From positions 62,001 through 126,000 of the forward strand of contig NZQV01000017.1 in the NCBI GenBank assembly GCA_002696035.1: a DNA stretch of 64,000 nucleotides. Reading direction: 5' to 3'. Every line of letters starts with the position of its first letter. Position 1 is the stretch's first letter. The translations under genes and the position numbers were made by a program. Shown one piece after another: positions 62,370 through 64,000 of this stretch. The notes under the pieces are model-generated. The model made no database searches. It saw only the letters and a program-made list of their open reading frames with translations, and was not told the origin of the DNA. This stretch comes from Balneola sp. (lineage in GTDB: Bacteria; Bacteroidota; Rhodothermia; Balneolales; Balneolaceae).

Positions 62370-62480
62370 AAGATTCCCGCCTTCACGGGAATGACCTTTG
62401 GATAGGTTATGGATCGACTTTGGCAAGTGTCCAAAAAAAACCGCACCACCCCGTCATCCCCGTGAAGACGGGGATCTGAT
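62370..62480. repeat. 111-bp palindromic repeat, copy 2
   Basis: AGATTCCCGCCTTCACGGGA and the mirrored CGTCATCCCCGTGAAGACGG ... GGATCTGAT bracket a middle that shows little similarity to that of copy 1 (60357-60466). It lies 40 bases before the GIY-YIG gene end. Confidence 0.65.
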
Positions 62481-62520
62481 TATATCTAAAGGCAGATATG
62501 GTCAAGCCAAACCCGTTCAT

Positions 62521-62829
62521 TTAAAAGTGCATCCTGCCATCAGGCAAAATTTCATTCCAGAAATCCTTCATCGTAGGATTGATCGATCTGATCAAATTAA
62601 CTTTCCATTCTCTATTCCACTTCTTGATCTGCTTTTCTCTGGTAATTGCCTCATACATCGTTTGATGAATGTCGTAGTACATCAGATAGTACGTGTTGTA
62701 TTTTTTTGAGAATTCACAGCCCTGCCCTTTTTTATGATCAAAGACTCGTTGAAGGAGATCACTTGTGACCCCAGTGTATAACACCGTTCTTTTGCTATTT
62801 GCCAGTATGTAAACATACCCCTCTTTCAT
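62521..62829 (-). CDS. GIY-YIG domain protein (UvrC-like nuclease)
   Basis: The 102-residue protein is a single GIY-YIG domain: GYVYILANSKRTVLYTGVTSDLLQR with the catalytic Arg-like end and Glu in YEAITREKQIKKW. It stands alone between two palindromic repeats (copies 2 and 3), in the same pattern as single GIY-YIG genes in other genomes. Its substrate may be repeat DNA; this is an inference. Confidence 0.88.
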   Translation of the reverse strand: MKEGYVYILANSKRTVLYTGVTSDLLQRVFDHKKGQGCEFSKKYNTYYLMYYDIHQTMYEAITREKQIKKWNREWKVNLIRSINPTMKDFWNEILPDGRMHF

Positions 62830-62902
62830 ACTTAGTTAGAGTGATGAAAAGGGGATTCCTTACAGACTTTTTTTTGAATTCGATTTTGGGGTAATAAATA
62901 CA

Positions 62903-63012
62903 ATTAGATTCGCGCCTCCGCGGGAATGACCTTGGAGAGATTTTAGATTGATTTCAGTGAGTGCCAAAAATTACCCACCAACCCGTCATCCCTGCGAAGG
63001 CAGGGATCTGAT
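62903..63012. repeat. 110-bp palindromic repeat, copy 3
   Basis: It has TAGATTCGCGCCT...GGGAATGACC and CGTCATCCCT...GGCAGGGATCTGAT in the same order as the other two copies. It flanks the GIY-YIG gene on the other side. Confidence 0.6.
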
Positions 63013-63098
63013 TACAACCACCCAAAAAATATCAGATACCTATTCAGATTGAATTCCCAAATTCAGCAGGGGCGGATGGGCTATCCGCCCTACGTCTT

Positions 63099-64000
63099 TT
63101 AAAAATTAAGCTGCATTCCCACGACCAATGCCTGATAGTCACTTTGTGCATCAGAGGTAAAACGTTGTAGTTCGCCGATCATAGTGAGGTTGTCTGTAAC
63201 TTTATGACGCGTAAACAGCATAGCCAGCGTGTTCTTGATATCCGGCGAAGAACCTACCACTGTTGAATTCGCATCCTGAGATCCTTCTCCATAACTCACC
63301 CCAAAAGTAGTTCGCTGCACCGCATAAGTTACTTCGGTGTACCATTGTTGAGCATCCACTTCAGCTTGTGCAAGTCCGGTGCCTGTCAGACTGATTCCGA
63401 TCAACCCATCAGCGCCCACACCGCTTGTTTGCGAATAGCTCCCGGTAAATCCAAACCCGGATACACTCATTCGGGCTCCCGCATCCCATCCGGAAATATT
63501 GTACTCATAATCGGCACTTACCACATTTACGTTTTGGAGCATTCCACCGGCCCAGAAATCAATGGATCCTGATTCCATATCAAATAAGTAATTCGCCTGT
63601 GCTTCTAATCTGGGAAGAGGTGTTTCCACATTTGCTTGAGAAGTTCCACTCGGTTTTTCTGGGTTGATGAGGCCGGCCTTCACCGTAAATCCATTTATAG
63701 CAGGAGTAGTGTAGGTGATCCTCGGGTTGAAGTTTGCGTAGGTATATCCGGTTCCGATCCGGCCTAATGTTGCATCCGCTGCATCAGGTCCGCCAAAACG
63801 GCCAACGCCCATGCCACTACCCGCATCACCAATAGAACTGCTGTTAAAAATACCGAAGCCTTTCCCGATATTAACGGTTCCGAAATCACCGGAAACCTGG
63901 ATATCAGCTACCCGTCCTTCAAACAAACCGGCATTCTGTACACTTGGCCCCTGTAGGTGATGGTTGATCTGAAAGATCCCCTTCACCTGAATGCCATTCA
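63099..64000 (-). CDS. outer-membrane porin, 5' end outside window
   Basis: The frame stays open to the right edge of the window. The ~300 residues are beta-barrel-like, with alternating aromatic strands (VKGIFQINHHLQGP, FEGRVADIQVSG) and end in Phe (MQLNF), as outer-membrane proteins do. The pattern (GxFGTVNIGKGFGIF) fits a Gram-negative porin. A short palindrome (63071-63089) follows the stop. Confidence 0.8.
   Translation of the reverse strand, partial: NGIQVKGIFQINHHLQGPSVQNAGLFEGRVADIQVSGDFGTVNIGKGFGIFNSSSIGDAGSGMGVGRFGGPDAADATLGRIGTGYTYANFNPRITYTTPAINGFTVKAGLINPEKPSGTSQANVETPLPRLEAQANYLFDMESGSIDFWAGGMLQNVNVVSADYEYNISGWDAGARMSVSGFGFTGSYSQTSGVGADGLIGISLTGTGLAQAEVDAQQWYTEVTYAVQRTTFGVSYGEGSQDANSTVVGSSPDIKNTLAMLFTRHKVTDNLTMIGELQRFTSDAQSDYQALVVGMQLNF

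Overview
The window looks like a chromosome segment of a Bacteroidota/Balneolota-type bacterium of moderate GC content, and a Balneolaceae-like host is my best inference. The evidence is a type IX secretion C-terminal sorting domain at the left edge (Asn-Tyr-Pro-Asn-Pro-Phe-Asn-Pro start, conserved Lys end), few Shine-Dalgarno sites, and the mix of peptidase, porin, POT-transporter and amino-acid catabolism genes. Host DNA occupies about 1-9256 and 51937-64000. It is interrupted by one 42.6-kb island inserted in the 3' half of a tRNA-Phe gene. The island is bounded by identical 63-bp direct repeats (9257-9319 and 51874-51936), and the complete tRNA lies at the right end.

Left host arm (1-9256): a secreted-protein tail, a 2H phosphoesterase, an MFS exporter, a quinone-oxidoreductase-like enzyme, a small Cys-rich protein, a gamma-glutamyltransferase, an acyl-CoA dehydrogenase, an SDR/cupin pair and a CIA30-like protein. 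Right host arm (51937-64000): tRNA-Phe, recJ, a leucine-type dehydrogenase, an M28 peptidase, two small membrane proteins, a nucleotide cyclase, hutH, a POT peptide transporter, a GIY-YIG protein between two palindromic repeats, and a porin.

The island has a tyrosine integrase, an AlpA regulator, a replication module (SF3-like ATPase, then a primase-helicase), a RadC-like protein, DUF932, a YqaJ exonuclease and a likely ssDNA-binding partner. I saw no conjugation, capsid or tail genes, so it looks like a replicating, satellite-like or plasmid-like integrated element. Its cargo is mostly defence-like: TrlF and FRG proteins in integron-type gene cassettes; a sce7726/sce7725/RES operon; a type III restriction-modification operon with an added membrane protein and a HEPN protein; a SIR2-HerA pair; and a minus-strand group of cassette-like genes cut by an IS3/IS407-type insertion sequence.

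The most unusual feature is the replication unit at 15652-18865. Two adjacent genes (197 and 827 codons) are intact in one frame over their whole length except for seven in-frame TGA codons. There are no TAA or TAG codons and no frameshifts, and the TGAs sit where tryptophan fits. TGA is a normal stop in the host and in other island genes. The unit has its own promoter and is separated from the upstream gene by a strong terminator. It is a candidate for local TGA-to-Trp recoding, or UGA-readthrough control, of a replication primase-helicase in a standard-code host.
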